Of a DNA stretch of 64,000 bases, positions 63,608 through 64,000 are shown piece after piece. This DNA is from Lachnospiraceae bacterium UBA3316 (GTDB lineage: Bacteria; Bacillota; Clostridia; Lachnospirales; Lachnospiraceae). Positions within the stretch are counted from its first letter, which is position 1. Every line of letters starts with the position of its first letter. The notes beneath the pieces are model-generated. The model was not told where the DNA came from. It made no database searches and saw only the letters and a program-made list of their open reading frames with translations. The translations under genes were made by a program, and so were the position numbers. The stretch is taken from contig DESK01000010.1 of NCBI GenBank assembly GCA_002361955.1, positions 7,649-71,648 of the forward strand. The letters are read 5' to 3'.

Positions 63608-64000
63608 GCGGATATCATTTGTGTCAGGTGAAAAAGGCAAAGCATCCCTATTATATTGAGAGCATCAGCACGAATATTTACACGATCGAGGAGCTGTGTT
63701 TTTATCTCCGGGAAAATATCTATCTGGTGGACGCCTCGATCATGAATGAGACGCTGTGCGACTGGATCAGGGATGAGCTGGGCCTGAAAAAACTGTACAG
63801 GAAGCTGGCAGAGCGGTTGGAAGAGGCAAAAAAAGGGAGCATCGCAGGCTTTATCCTTCCGATTTTTAAAGAGATATCCTATCTGTCGCCGGAGGAATAT
63901 CACAGGATCCAGGAACAGATTTCCAGTATTGAGATTCAGCCGGAGGATCTGCGCCGGAAGATGAAGGCGGATTATCTGATGAAATACGGGATGTACGGAA
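63604..64000 (+). CDS. Third gene of the DUF5717/DUF5716 cluster (partial)
   Basis: Only the first 132 codons are visible; it continues past the right edge. Helical, charged N-terminus (YHLCQVKKAKHPYYIESIST, IEELCFYLRENIYLVDASIMNE). No motif recognised, no signal or membrane segment. Translation is coupled to DUF5716 by ATGA overlap with GGAGG nine bases upstream. Function unknown. Confidence 0.75.
   Translation, partial: MSGYHLCQVKKAKHPYYIESISTNIYTIEELCFYLRENIYLVDASIMNETLCDWIRDELGLKKLYRKLAERLEEAKKGSIAGFILPIFKEISYLSPEEYHRIQEQISSIEIQPEDLRRKMKADYLMKYGMYG

Overview
The window looks like a chromosomal stretch of a spore-forming, anaerobic Gram-positive bacterium of the family Lachnospiraceae (genus not resolved). 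The sequence-level reasons are sigG and a YlmC/YmxH-type sporulation gene, a complete six-gene Rnf (Rsx) complex, a 2-hydroxyacyl-CoA dehydratase activase-type protein, a BspA-like leucine-rich C-terminus on a secreted hydrolase, and a DUF5717/DUF5716 pair that I associate with this family. Base composition is roughly balanced. Ribosome binding sites are strong (GGAGG type), and many promoters are near-perfect -35/-10 pairs with 17-base spacers. I see no CRISPR array, no intact insertion sequence, no prophage and no rRNA; one tRNA gene is present.

Layout. 1-3.3 kb: the start of a large dehydratase-activase gene leaving to the left, then tgt, then yajC facing it. 3.4-12 kb: amino-acid synthesis, leuB-ilvD-ilvB followed by serC-serA and a DUF1015 gene. 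12-16.9 kb: glgB, an MscS channel, a CsoR-like metal sensor with a histidine-rich head, and an LCP cell-wall transferase. 16.9-21.7 kb: sbcD-sbcC and a CBS protein. 21.8-26.5 kb: the rest of the branched-chain pathway (ilvN, ilvC, leuC, leuD), interrupted by a convergent serine hydrolase. 26.5-32.9 kb: a small acidic protein, an alpha/beta hydrolase, tRNA-Pro(GGG), a flavoprotein, cmk-ispH-rpsA and a C39 peptidase. 33-42.4 kb: a DEDD exonuclease, a PF06541 membrane protein, rnfCDGEAB, a secreted cell-wall-repeat protein, and apbE on the opposite strand. 42.6-48.5 kb: a PadR/DUF1700/DUF4097 module, a PAP2 phosphatase, galK-galT. 48.6-49.5 kb: debris of a sensor kinase and an efflux system. 49.6-52.2 kb: sigG, ymxH, niaR, nrdR. 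52.2-64 kb: a 1649-residue secreted glycoside hydrolase, glnA, and an uncharacterised three-gene cluster that runs off the right edge.

How the genes work together. The ilv and leu genes together encode every valine/isoleucine/leucine step from pyruvate except leuA (2-isopropylmalate synthase) and an aminotransferase, spread over about 23 kb in four transcription blocks. serC and serA give the first two committed serine steps; no phosphoserine phosphatase is visible, and the co-directional DUF1015 gene is the obvious candidate for a role there. RnfD and RnfG each carry an ApbE-type flavinylation motif, and the ApbE lipoprotein that could fill them lies just beyond the operon.

Most unusual items: the DUF5717/DUF5716/third-gene cluster, in which one protein has an actin/Hsp70-like N-terminus; the GH123-like plus BNR (sialidase-like) enzyme; the DUF1015 protein of the serine operon; the structured leaders of serC and ilvC; the cysteine cluster at the end of RnfE; a consensus promoter inside ispH; and the broken efflux/sensor island. 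All function calls come from reading motifs by eye; no database search was run.
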